DNA of 64,000 bases from Metallyticus violacea (taxonomy: Eukaryota > Arthropoda > Insecta > Mantodea > Metallyticidae), in contig CM060840.1 of the NCBI GenBank assembly GCA_030762175.1, positions 39,500,501 to 39,564,500 on the forward strand, in the 5' to 3' direction. A program made the translations under genes and the position numbers. The notes under the pieces were generated by a model. It had not been told where the DNA came from, did not search any database, and was given only the letters and a program-made list of their open reading frames with translations. Of this stretch, positions 48,271 through 58,479 are shown piece after piece; position 1 is the stretch's first letter, and each line of letters begins with the position of its first letter.

Positions 48271-48870
48271 TGAAGCTGTCCCTGGCTCCACTCCAATTAT
48301 AGAATAATTGAGCTAATTAATATCTGTAATTTTAAATCAACGATTCTGCGATTTCTTACAGGTATGTTGAGGTTTATGTATATAGGAAACTTTAATAACA
48401 AAATTCATATGTGTATAATTAAGATTATATACTGTTTAAGACTGAGCATGTCTATAATGCGTAATTTTAGTAATATTTAAGAAATAATATGTAATATAGC
48501 AAAGGGCAAAGATGGGCTTGAATCTCACTCTGAACGTGAAGGCAAGGATTGGAAAAGTCAGACAATGCAAGTTAATCCCTTCTGGTATGCAGCAGGAAAA
48601 GAATGTTCCCCCTTTGGCATAGCAACCAGTCACTTTTTGCTAGGGTACGCGACCGGTGTGCAGTCGCAGATTATTGACAATAACGCGTAAAATTTGTTTG
48701 AAGTGAGTGAGTTGATTGACGAAGAGTGTAACGTGTGCTCTGGCAAAATTTGTCCAGCAAATAAGAATGAATTTCTATGATGTGAACATCAGCCTATGAG
48801 CATGGTGAAAACAGAACTGGCGCGAAAACTCCGCGTCGTTTTTCTTGTATTAGCATCAGTTCTTACAGAG

Positions 48871-48878
48871 TATATAAG
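48871..48878 (+). promoter_or_regulatory. TATA box inside LTR-like repeat copy 2
   Basis: TATATAAG sits at the position equivalent to TATAAAAG in copy 1. The conserved leader AGTCTCAAAGTTCTCCGG lies about 30 bp downstream. Confidence 0.5.
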
Positions 48879-49130
48879 AAATAGATTTTGCCTCAAAAAG
48901 GGATAGTCTCAAAGTTCTCCGGGCCAAGATAGAGCTGCTGCGTCGCCCGGGCAGAAAGAACGACCTAAGTCCGAGGTACAAGATTCGGTGTCAACAAGGT
49001 CGACAATCAATCAACGTGTGAGCTACATATAGTACCACTGTGCTGCATTAAATACCAGTGGAGTGGCACTTTCCTCATATTAGGCACCATTTGGGTGAAC
49101 GCAACTAAATTTGTGTGTTTGTCATGAGTT

Positions 49131-49194
49131 TTTTTTTGGGGGGGGGAGTAGTGTTTAACGCCCGTTTTTACTGCTAGGCACCACAGGCGGGCCG
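49131..49194 (-). repeat. SINE family B tail fragment nested in LTR-like copy 2
   Basis: The segment T-run, G-run, GTGTTTAACGCCCGTTTTTA, CTGCTAGGCACCACAGGCG matches the terminal part of the family B copy at 45043 (GTTCAATGCCCATTTTAACT, GAGGCACCACAGGCG). LTR-like copy 1 lacks it. TGAGTT occurs on both sides (49125-49130 and 49195-49200), as expected for an insertion duplication. Confidence 0.65.
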
Positions 49195-49339
49195 TGAGTT
49201 CATCTGATTATTTATGTTAAGAGAATAAACAACCCCAGCAACTAAATCACGAGGCATTATTTATCGGCGCATTCCATATCAAATATCCATTCACTCAGCC
49301 TTGACTAGGCTTACAGCTGCCAGAAATCAACGTAAAGCT

Positions 49340-49340
<1 letters not shown>

Positions 49341-49383
<43 letters not shown>
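49341..49383. repeat. (GA)n microsatellite
   Basis: About 21 uninterrupted GA units within LTR-like copy 2. The homologous place in copy 1 (about 9566-9581) has only a few units, so the tract expanded after the copies diverged. Confidence 0.95.
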
Positions 49384-49385
<2 letters not shown>

Positions 49386-49589
49386 TCATGGTGGTCTGCA
49401 GTAGCCTTGGCGAAATCTGCGATTGGTGAGCTAAATTAACTAACGCAGCCACCACGCAGCCCAATTTTATCCCCAACAATCCTAATTCAAATTGGCGCTC
49501 ACGTCTTGGGAACCTACTATAACAATCACCCACCACTCACAAAGTTTGTTTCATCTTGTGGACACGATTCAGCTAGTTAGAGTACACAC

Positions 49590-50200
49590 TGGCGTGGATT
49601 GTTTGATTGGCTGCAACAATTTATCATACACAATGCACCAAACAGGGAGCAGTACCTTCTTTTGGTGCAGCGGTGGTTTCGGTTATTTGGAATTGAATTC
49701 CTAGTCTGCCAAATTAAGATGACGGCTTCTTGGAGTGTCACATATCGCAGCCTATCAAGATCGGGATCCTTCTGCGTGACATCAATACAAAACATATGTA
49801 ATTTTTGTCGCTTTCTGAGCTATGTAATGGAACCCAGCGAGCGAGTTTATATCTTTTTCTTAGTCGATGGAGATGGAGCCGTAGTTTCTACACTGATGCT
49901 TTGTTACTGCACCAGTTCTGCATAAGTCTGAATGTCATTCGCCTCAATATTCACTAAAAGAGAATCATTTTCTATTGTTGGTATTCCTTCTGTGACTAAT
50001 TCTCGAGGATTTCGTTGTCTTCCTTGTCTTCGCAAGTAACTTTTGCATCTTGCCTTCAATCATAGCATCAACACCGAAGGCCTGTTATAATTTCCCTGCT
50101 ATTGCAGTTGAATTGTTTCCCAATTTAAATGCATTGAACATAACGCTTGTAAAATATTCTTCAGGGGGCTCATATTTGACCGCGCTTCTCGGAACTAGGC
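49590..50200 (-). pseudogene. Probable pogo/Tigger-type transposase C-terminal relic
   Basis: On the minus strand, fragments LVTEGIPTIENDSLLVNIEA (about 49950-50010) and LDRLRYVTLQEAVILIWQT (about 49700-49755), followed by NSIPNN, resemble the tail of pogo/Tigger/Jerky DDE proteins. There a DSL/ED-rich acidic block is followed by a (I/V)(S/T)L.(D/E)A...I...W..(I/V)...TI.NCF motif. Frames are broken by stops and shifts, and no catalytic residues were identified. It lies between LTR-like copy 2 and repeat copy B, but it is not shared with the equivalent region of the other copies. The family assignment is tentative. Confidence 0.4.
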
Positions 50201-50339
50201 AATAATTTAAAATGCCAACTTAAGTCTAGCTATCGACAACAATTCATTAGCGCTTCAGCTTTAATTTTGAAGCTTCAGCTTCAGCTTGAAATATGAGCTT
50301 CGCGAAAAAACCAACAACTCTTTTTCGTCAATTGTATGG

Positions 50340-51285
50340 TTGTAACAAGACCAACTACATTTAGCAGACCATTATGTAGGTATCAATAGTAGACAAAATG
50401 GTGGAAATTGTGGTCTATGGTGTTAATTACATGAACTGTTAATTTGATTCGTTGCAGTTACAGTGGTTTATAGTTGGAGGTAAATTCACAGTAGCTTAGT
50501 TATTTCTTCAGTTAATATTAATTTAGTAAAATCACACCAGGAACTTGTATAATAGAAAGCGTTTAGTACAACGTGAGTTGCTCTTGTACGTCTTAATAAT
50601 GTTAGTGTACCGCATAATACCATATTTACATTCCCTAAATAGCATTAATTAAAGGAGGAGTGGATAAAGAATATACACTGTATGTTTGATGTTTATGAGC
50701 AAATGATAGTGTGTAGGGTGCATTAAACATGTACCAAAATATGTGATTAGAGAAGACATTTTCCTTGTACATTTTTTTCCCCTAATCCACCATCATATGT
50801 GGCAATGAGGGTTAGCAATGTAAGGAAAGATGGAAGAACGTATGGTTTTGGGGCGATATGAAGAGAGTTTTAATGAATGGGAAGAGCAGGGATGTTATGT
50901 ATTCTCACCTTTGCAATTGAGGTTAAGACAAGCCAGTACATCCGTTTAAAACTATTTCCAAGGAAGGATATGTCCTTTTCATTAAAAGAGACGATAAAAT
51001 GCTGTTCCATCTATGTCGATTAGCTTAAGGTGTCCAATAAGCTGGACGTTTGTGTATTTTATAAAGATTTATATTTGCCTTTGGAGTAATTTAAAATTCA
51101 TATTGTTTTATGTTTCGTTTACACGTGAGAAATATTGTTTGTAAACGATTTCATATTATTAAAACCTATCGTAATGTTTTATAATAATGAATAATATATT
51201 GTAAACGAAATTCTGCGTAAATTTTCATATTTGCTATTGGTAGTAGCGGGCAACTATAGACGCCATTTAATTTTTGAAACTTTTG
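50340..51285 (+). repeat. Unidentified ~1 kb dispersed repeat, copy B
   Basis: Collinear with 39500-40565 but more decayed. The coding relic is still visible: EERMVLGRYEESFNEWEEQG (about 50830-50890) corresponds to EEHMKRVLERDEEKVSEWYE in copy A, with a gap of exactly two codons. A frame-keeping gap argues that both descend from a translated sequence. Both ends carry a near-identical ATGGTG / CGCCAT motif in inverted orientation (see findings). Confidence 0.6.
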
Positions 51286-51289
51286 ACTA

Positions 51290-54200
51290 ATTCGCTTACA
51301 TTCTGTTCTAATTTGAAGGGTATACACAGTTTTAAAACAATTTATTACCAAAACAATAATATTACATTAAATACTCAATAGTTTTGGTATCAATGAAACA
51401 ATATAAACAGTAATAACAATGCGGTTTGTCAGATATAATAAAAAATATGTTATAACAATTGAATTATCTTTAAGCATTTTAAGAAGAGGTATAATTGAAA
51501 ATTCCAGAGCGGGACTGGAGGTAAAACCTACGGTGTAAACAACACTGATTTTAAATTTCCCTTTTTAACTGTATAAATTGATTTAAATGCAATGTATTTT
51601 AAATAGCTAGTTATTCACACTCGCAAGTTATAAAATGAACGCTCTGTATATATGTGTGGAAATGAATTCTATTCCTACTTATAACCGTAAATATAAAAAA
51701 CCCAAAGAAAGAGTTTAGAAAATATAATTATATTTATTAAATTTGAACCGTTTCTCGCACATGTCCTGTAATAAAAGGAAGGCTAATTTAGCTGTACCCC
51801 ACTGGCAATATGCGATGAATTAAATGAATGTTCAAATCTTGCCCAACAGATTCTCTGTAAACTCTATAAAAGTTTAAATTCAAGTATTTAAGGTTTCTGA
51901 AACTTTGCAATGTTAACATATTTGATGCAATATATGGGCCAGATGTTATTCCTAAAATTCACTATAAAAACTTACTGCTCGAATATTAACTACAATATGA
52001 GGTGTACTCTGCTCTGGAGAAAATAACTTCATCTCTTCTCATGATTTGGCTGTGATGTAGGTGTGCGTTTGTTTGTTGCCTGTTAACGACAATTTATTGC
52101 AGCTACTCTTCTGCTTAAAACCACTAACATCTTGAGCAGTTTACACCTCACACAGTAGTCCATTTTGTGGTGTTTGTAGTGCATGTTCGTACAACCTTTG
52201 CCTTGAGGATAAGTTGCGGTCGCAATTTCAATAGCGTTCGAGTTAAATTATCCAGCGAACTTCGTTCGGTCATGTTGACTTTTATTTTTCTGTTTGCTTT
52301 CTTTCTCTACCATGCACCCATTTTTGTTTGATAATTTTAGGCTAAGAAAAAACCACAAAGCACATATGTTTTCTTTCATATGAATGTTTCATATTGAAAG
52401 GCAATGTGCACAGCACAATAGGTGGTGATTTCAATATATGTAGTTACTGTCAATATTGCAATATAAGTTTTTCAGTAATTATGGCTATTATAAGAAGTTA
52501 AATGTAAAATGTAATATTTTCACTCAAGCTAATTTGTCGGTTAGAAATAATTTTATAAAGTTATGACTGTCAACTTGCAGAAATTTTTAGATTTTCTTTT
52601 TAGTTAGTTTTAGCTTACAAACTTTGAAAAGAATTGACATCAGTAAAAGTAATTAAAATAGCAAAAGAACCTTTCCATAGATAGTTGACTTAAGACAAAT
52701 ATGTACAATTATTACAAACCATTACAGCGAGTAAATATATTATTTTAGCTATGTGAGTAAATGATTTTGCTTTTGACAAAACTCATATACAACGTGAAAT
52801 ACAATAGATACTGAGAAAATTAGAATAACAGTTAAAAAGTAGACATTTTACAGAAATAAAGCTTCCTTTTCTTTGCTAGGAGGGCTATAGAATAACATAC
52901 GTAAACTAATCTAACGCCATCATATTTATATATTTGATAAATTGTTTCATGTTTGGCGGATAGATGGTCACTTCGTAAACCCAATTTTGTGCACCGGGAG
53001 AAGGAACGATAAATTAATTTATAGCAATCTTTCTATTGGGCAAAAACCACGAGAAAACCAAAGTATTCCATAAGTTTATCTAAAAGATAATGCCATGAAG
53101 AAATGTTAGCCACACAAGCATCGATCACTTGCGTGGCATTGACTCTCAGTATTAACGCGCTTATGCCGCGGTGGAACGGCTAGTAAGAGAAATACTATGA
53201 CTGTATATGGCAGAGCTGGAGGAAGTAAGGCGTGTATGTTAAAGTAAACACCTCTCTATTATTTGCACAATGGGCAGAGTGAATAATCATCAGTAGAATT
53301 CACACTTAAAATATTATTGCTTCTTATCGTCATTTATTTTTCATGTTATTGATTAATGATCTAAATAATAGGTTTTTTTTAATTATTTACAAAGTGTAAT
53401 AAGTACGGCATAGACCAACAACCGGGTGCATTCCCAAATTTAGTTAGACAGTAGTTATCAAGTAAATTTGTTCATAGGATTTCAAGATACTGTCCATCTA
53501 AAGTTGAACGATTAATATTTTTATGTAAATAATATTATGTATCCTAATGGTGGATAATTTACTACCATGAACGCGAAGTTGCCTTAGTATCAGCGTCACA
53601 GTGTAATTGATCCTGAACTCTGCCAAGGTGCCGGTGTAAAAAGTAGGTTTCTTGATTGTTATATCTTAACCCTTTCCTTTTGATATCATGTACTTCACTC
53701 GGCCAGGCTTATGCTAATACATGTCTTGTTTCTGAGGGATTTTTTCCATATCTAGTCATCAATTACCAGGCGAATACTATAAGAGAAGGTTCATTAATTG
53801 TAAATCGCGTGGTTATGGCTCCGATGTTTTCAATTGCACAACTGGAATTTAATATATTTCTAATTCATACAGAGTTGGCTCGTCAAAACTGAAGATGGTT
53901 TGAACAAAGGATTTCTATAACATTCGTTTTAAAATTTTTTTCACAAGTTCTAATTAGTGCCTTTTATATCAAACAAATTGTTATTATAGACTATATTTAA
54001 AAGGATTTTATTTTCGAATGTATTCATTATTCACACTGAAACATAATTGTATCCCCCCATAGTTACCAAAAGATCGTACAAGTGGTCAATGTTTGTATGA
54101 CCTTTCTATATATTTAAAATATAACGCGAATTTAGCAAATTGGTACATTTTTTTATTATGTCTGTAATGGCAAATAAATTTTCAAAATCAAGGAACCGTA

Positions 54201-54525
54201 TGGAAGAGAGACGGAAAGGAAACAATGAGTTGTATAAAAACTTTAAAAGTCTAAAGAAATCATTTTCAAAATTTTACCCAAAAGTATTGGGTACCTTTCA
54301 GCCTATTATGTTGTTATTTAATAATATAAGCAGGCTATAATGGCTATCTAAAATAGTAGGAGTTAAAGGAGCTGTTTCCAAGACCGCTTAAGGTGCCTAT
54401 AGTTTTCAGTCTTAGAACATAAAGTTGACACAAAAATGATTTTGGTAAGAAAAACATTTCATTTTATAAAATTTAAAGAATGCCTAGGGGAATATAACAA
54501 GCCTACATTTTGCTGCATAACTCTC
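51290..54525. other. A+T-rich DNA, no supported gene
   Basis: Chance frames only. Frames at 53656-53892 and 54140-54340 are moderately protein-like but have no recognisable motif. Confidence 0.5.
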
Positions 54526-54599
54526 TTATTTCAATTTAACCACCCAAGTCTGTATACAGAGCCTTCGGTGATTATATACATATATAACAGCCTAGAATC

Positions 54600-54850
54600 A
54601 GCTACATCATCCGAATTAGCTTCAATTATCTGAACAACTCGGTGAGTGTCGGCGTCTCCAGGAGCCCACATAATCGTTACACAGATTGTTGGATAATAGC
54701 TGCCGACGTTTATAACGTATAGTAGCCGCAGAACGAGCTGGTCGAGGAAGGCTGCGCGACACTTCGGCTCCATTCGGTTACAGTCGGCTTGCCTTTGCCT
54801 GTTAGCAGCTAACCGATCGCATTGCAATAATAAAACGCAGTTTGTAGGAA
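54600..54850. other. GC- and CpG-richer island, unassigned
   Basis: A ~250 bp block stands out against its A+T-rich surroundings and holds a 98-codon minus-strand frame (54531-54827). It could be a small first exon or leader of a host gene on the minus strand, or the leader of a retroelement. No TATA box, donor or homology decides between these. Confidence 0.3.
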
Positions 54851-57100
54851 ATTGTTTATAACTTAACTAATATTGGAATATAATTATCCGGAACGTATTT
54901 GCTCCTTCCATGTTTATTTTATTTTATTATTTTTAAGACCACTTAACTGCCAGGTCAATAAGAATTTGATTTGGTAAGGTGAGTTCACTATAAATCAAAG
55001 GCTTGTAACGCGATACTCCGTCAAACAATCCGTTCTAGGCTTCTCTCTCCTTTCATTTCTTTACTGTTACGTCCACTTTCTTGAAAAATGTTTTATCACT
55101 GATTGGTTAAAATACGTGCGCCATCCTCTGTTTTCACTTTTGCCGTGTGTAGCGTGTCTGCTGACAACGAGTTGATCATGTACTCTGTTCGGGTAAACTT
55201 TTTGGCTTAAGACTTGTGCATCGGGCGAGCCACTGGTCCATGTTTAATGATAACCATATGAGAAATGTCCTTATCTAATGTCCTTACCATCATATTTCTT
55301 TTTGTTAGGAGCGATCAACATCCTTGTTATGTTGTGCCAGTGACTCAAGGCATTTTGAAATGCAGTATCCATGAAATTCCTTTGCCAAACTATTCTTAAA
55401 TGCCTTAATTCGTTTTAGTTTTATTCAATTTCATTCTTGTTTGTGTTCTTTTTTTCCTAAATTTAAAATTAGTATGGGAAATATTATTTGCTTATTGTAA
55501 TTGCGAGATTAATGTGCACTAATGCACTCTAATTTGACTGATAAATAAATTCATTGAAATTATTAATGTCGCAATGCATGCTGTTTAATAACTTAAACAA
55601 ATTTGCTTACTTCTGCGTGATATGTGGCATGAGTACAAGTATTCTCCACAATTGATTTCTGGGGTTCAACACCAAAAATTCCTTAAAAGAATAGAGTTGA
55701 AATTGTACAACGCTAGCGAAGGAGTACAAACTGTAAACGGAATAAACAACACCTTCATTAACATGAAGAATAGCATAGGGTTATGTACGCATGTTAAATA
55801 ATCATCACTTATTAATAGCCAAGTCTAACGTTTGTGTAAATTAATGGGATGCAAGTAAACTATTCAGATGTCTAAATAGGTGTTTTAGAGAACTTCCTAA
55901 AATAAATATAAATTTGATAAAAAATAATAAATCTATTAGCTCTAGTATTTTTTTTAAATATTTAGCCTTTGCTTAGAAATGCGCGCATTTCGCAAAAATT
56001 CTAGGTAAAACTGTAGCCGTAATTCTGTTTCATATGAAGGAAAAATGTATGTATTTCTTCCTGCAATTCTCAGAGATATTTCGCGTTTATTACTAATGCC
56101 GATGAAAACCGACTCTGTTTTATAGTATATAATCCGATTATATTTTTTATCCGTTACTGCCGTATGTAAATTTATGCATTGCTCTTTGATTGACAATATG
56201 GAAAACGTCTATTAAGCAATCTTTTGAAGAGCGCATATATAAATTTAAGTGAATACGGAATTTATTACTAGATAATGACTCACATGAAACTAATTTAATA
56301 CCGGAGAAAACCTGTGCATTCATATATGAGACTGCTCGTTCTTAATTGGATTAATTTACCAATGTGAAAGTTGTTTATTTTTGTCAGCAATTCTAGCTAA
56401 CTTGGTTTAAAAACTGCTACACCAAACCATTACATTTTCTACTGCCTTAAAATGCACCTTTGGATTATTACCTGCAGCCATCTAACTATACAAATGAAAC
56501 ATTTTAATTACTTCTGTATAGTCGTAGCTCTTTTCGAATGCATTTAAGTCAAATAAAAGCAGACTTGCGACTTCTTCGTTACTCTAAACAGCAACTTCCG
56601 TAAAACGCTGCTTCGGAAATTCTAATTAACTGGGAAACTTACAATAGGACTGGTAAAATAGGTTTCATTGTTCAGTCCGCAGTTGCGCTTGATTCTCAAA
56701 TACATAACTAAGTTAAAAGATTGTTACCAAACTCTATAACTTCTGCGTTTCTGATTTTCCAAAACAATTAAACTCCGAATCTCTGCTTTCTTGAAAAGAC
56801 GCTACCAGAAACAGTTTCAAAATAGAATTAAATAAATGTTTCCTCTAGAAGTAGTCCTCTTTAAAGAGAGAGAGAACACATGCCGCACACACAGGTCGCA
56901 AAGCGGAATACGGAACCGACGCATGTATTTCTTTGTGAAACACGACGGGCTTCGTTAAACTACCGAAAAGCTATTGCGCTGTAAACTTCGCCATTAAGTT
57001 TCCAACGGTTTCAATCAATTTGAATAATATTACATTTTAGAAAGAAGCGAGTTCCCTTTATTTGAAGCTGCTTCTCTGCTTTCCTGTATCTTCGTAATTC
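54851..57100. other. A+T-rich DNA, no supported gene
   Basis: Nothing beyond chance frames is visible. If the 57 kb exons are real, this is the end of their upstream intron. Confidence 0.5.
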
Positions 57101-57169
57101 TTCTGTTTTTTTGTTTTTTATCGTCTCTTCTCCTAAGTCAAATAATGGTTATTCATCCTGCACCCGCAG

Positions 57170-57225
57170 GCACGCAAAGTGGCGAAGGGCCTTCAAGCTC
57201 TGATGATGATAATTTGTGTTGTGTG
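57170..57225 (+). CDS. Candidate internal exon of the same unidentified host gene
   Basis: A long pyrimidine tract (57080-57133), a branch-point-like CTCCTAAG and the acceptor CACCCGCAG precede position 57170. The donor GTG/GTGAGT follows 57225. The 56-nt exon starts in phase 1 and ends in phase 0. With a G from the preceding exon it encodes GTQSGEGPSSSDDDNLCCV, a Ser/Asp-rich stretch of the kind phosphorylated by casein kinase 2, then a Cys pair. The incoming phase matches the exon at 7103-7198. The frame also stays open through the following 106-nt intron, giving a 116-codon ORF from an ATG at 57145; that is a possible intron-retained or alternative form. The protein was not identified. Confidence 0.45.
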
Positions 57226-57331
57226 GTGAGTTCGGCTCCTCTCCCCCCTAGCCCCCGCCCTGGGAGCATCGGAGGCTTGTTAGCATCCAGTCATTCCCCT
57301 CTCTCTTCCCTAACCTGTCTGCTCCACGCAG
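57226..57331 (+). promoter_or_regulatory. Candidate short intron (106 nt)
   Basis: It begins GTGAGT and ends with a strong 3' signal: TTCCCCTCTCTCTTCCCTAACC (a branch-point-like CTAAC inside pyrimidines) then TGTCTGCTCCACGCAG. The GC- and C-rich interior (CCCCCCTAGCCCCCGCCC) differs from the A+T-rich DNA around it. At 106 nt it is a normal size for a small insect intron. Confidence 0.45.
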
Positions 57332-57343
57332 ATCTTCTTGTAA
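57332..57343 (+). CDS. Candidate start of the terminal exon, with stop
   Basis: After the acceptor, phase 0 reads ATC TTC TTG TAA, so the protein would end CCVIFL. The rest would be 3' untranslated region running toward the minisatellite, where an AATAAA occurs at 57633-57638. If the donor choice or phase differs, the frame LLVKEWNQNIIYP stays open to 57495 instead. Both readings are possible. Confidence 0.3.
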   Translation: MFL

Positions 57344-57399
57344 AGGAATGGAATCAGAATATTATATACCCCTGTAAATGTGCGTGCATTAACCAGTGG

Positions 57400-58475
57400 C
57401 GTACACCGAACTCCAACCCCAAGACTACTGGATTAAGCAGTTCAAATCAAACGATTTCATGCACTGAACTGCAACAACACAAACTGTTGCAATAAGCAAT
57501 TTGCATATAACAGTGGTCTACTAAAATACAACATTACAAAATGCTAAAGCGAGCAGTTATTTCAAAGAGTGGTATGCACTAAACCCTATTAACACAGACT
57601 AGTTCAATGAACCATTTGCCATATTGATATACAATAAACTCCAACAACATAGATCTCTGGAGTAAGCAGTTTAATATAGTGACAGACACTAAACAACACA
57701 GGCTGTTGGAATAGGCCGTTTATATCAAGAAGTGGCGTGCACTAAACTGCAACATGAAACAGGCTGTTGCAGTAAATGGTTTATATGTGGTAATCAGTTT
57801 ATATCGAACAGTGGCATGAACTAAACTCCAACAACACTGATATCTTTGAAGTAAGCAGTTGATATCCAGGCAACTACACTCACTAAACTCCAACAATACG
57901 ACTTTTGAAGTAAGTAGTTTGTATTAAATTGTGGCATGCACTAAGCTCCAACAACACAGACTGTTAAAGTAAGCAGTTTATATTAAGCAATGACATCAAA
58001 CAGTAACATGCACTAAACGCCAACATTAAACAGACAGTTGCAGAAAGCAGTTTATATCAAACAGTGGCATGCATTGGACTCCAGCACAAGGGACTGCTGA
58101 GGTAATCAGTTTATGTCAAATAGTGGCAGGCATTAAACTCCAACAACACAGACACTGTTAGAATAAGCAGTTTATATCAAACGGTACTATGCACTAAACT
58201 CAAACAACAAACATTGTTGAAGTAAGCAGTTTATATCAAAGAGTGTCATACGCTAAATCCAAATAAACAGTTTATATTAAACAATAGTATACATTAAACT
58301 CAAACAACAAAGGTTATATCAAACAATAGTATGCACTAAACTCAAACAACAAAGATTGTTGAAAGCAGCAGTTTATATCAAAGAAGACATGCACTAAACG
58401 CCAACATTAAACAGACTGTTGAAGTAAGCGGTTTATATCAAACAGTGGCATGGATTAAACCTCAACACATACTGC
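57400..58475 (+). repeat. Minisatellite, ~59-bp unit, about 16-17 diverged copies
   Basis: The recurring unit has the pattern GCAGTTTATATCAAACAGTG, then GCATGCACTAAACTCCAACA, then ACACAGACTGTTGAAGTAA. Copies differ by substitutions and small deletions. Those at 57940-58260 and 58330-58460 are the most regular, while the first few near 57420-57600 are worn. It starts just after the candidate exons and ends in ACATACTGCAG. Units carry short self-complementary parts (CAACA..TGTTG), so single strands could fold into a hairpin at every repeat. Unequal length among variants shows it is not a CRISPR array. Confidence 0.93.
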
Positions 58476-58479
58476 AGCA

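Larger units (their letters stand above)
48271..49492 (+). mobile_element. LTR-like repeat, copy 2
   Basis: It is collinear with copy 1 (8539-9698; see the shared blocks there). It carries TATATAAG at the matching position and an AATAAA at 49224-49229. It differs from copy 1 by a nested SINE B piece at 49131-49194 and by a long GA microsatellite at 49341-49383, where copy 1 has only a short GA run. Immediately after the homology ends, TGGCGCTCACGTCTTGG (49493-49509) starts with TGG, as a tRNA primer-binding site would. This fits the 5' LTR of an element whose interior is gone, but I could not match that site to a specific tRNA. Confidence 0.6.

Noticed and set aside
8539..49492. One full-length LTR retrotransposon bounded by the two LTR-like copies
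   Set aside because: The copies are 40 kb apart with unrelated repeats between them and no gag-pol sequence. They are separate insertions.
57400..58475. CRISPR-like array
   Set aside because: The units are adjacent without unique spacers, differ among themselves in length and sequence, and the DNA is eukaryotic. It is a minisatellite.
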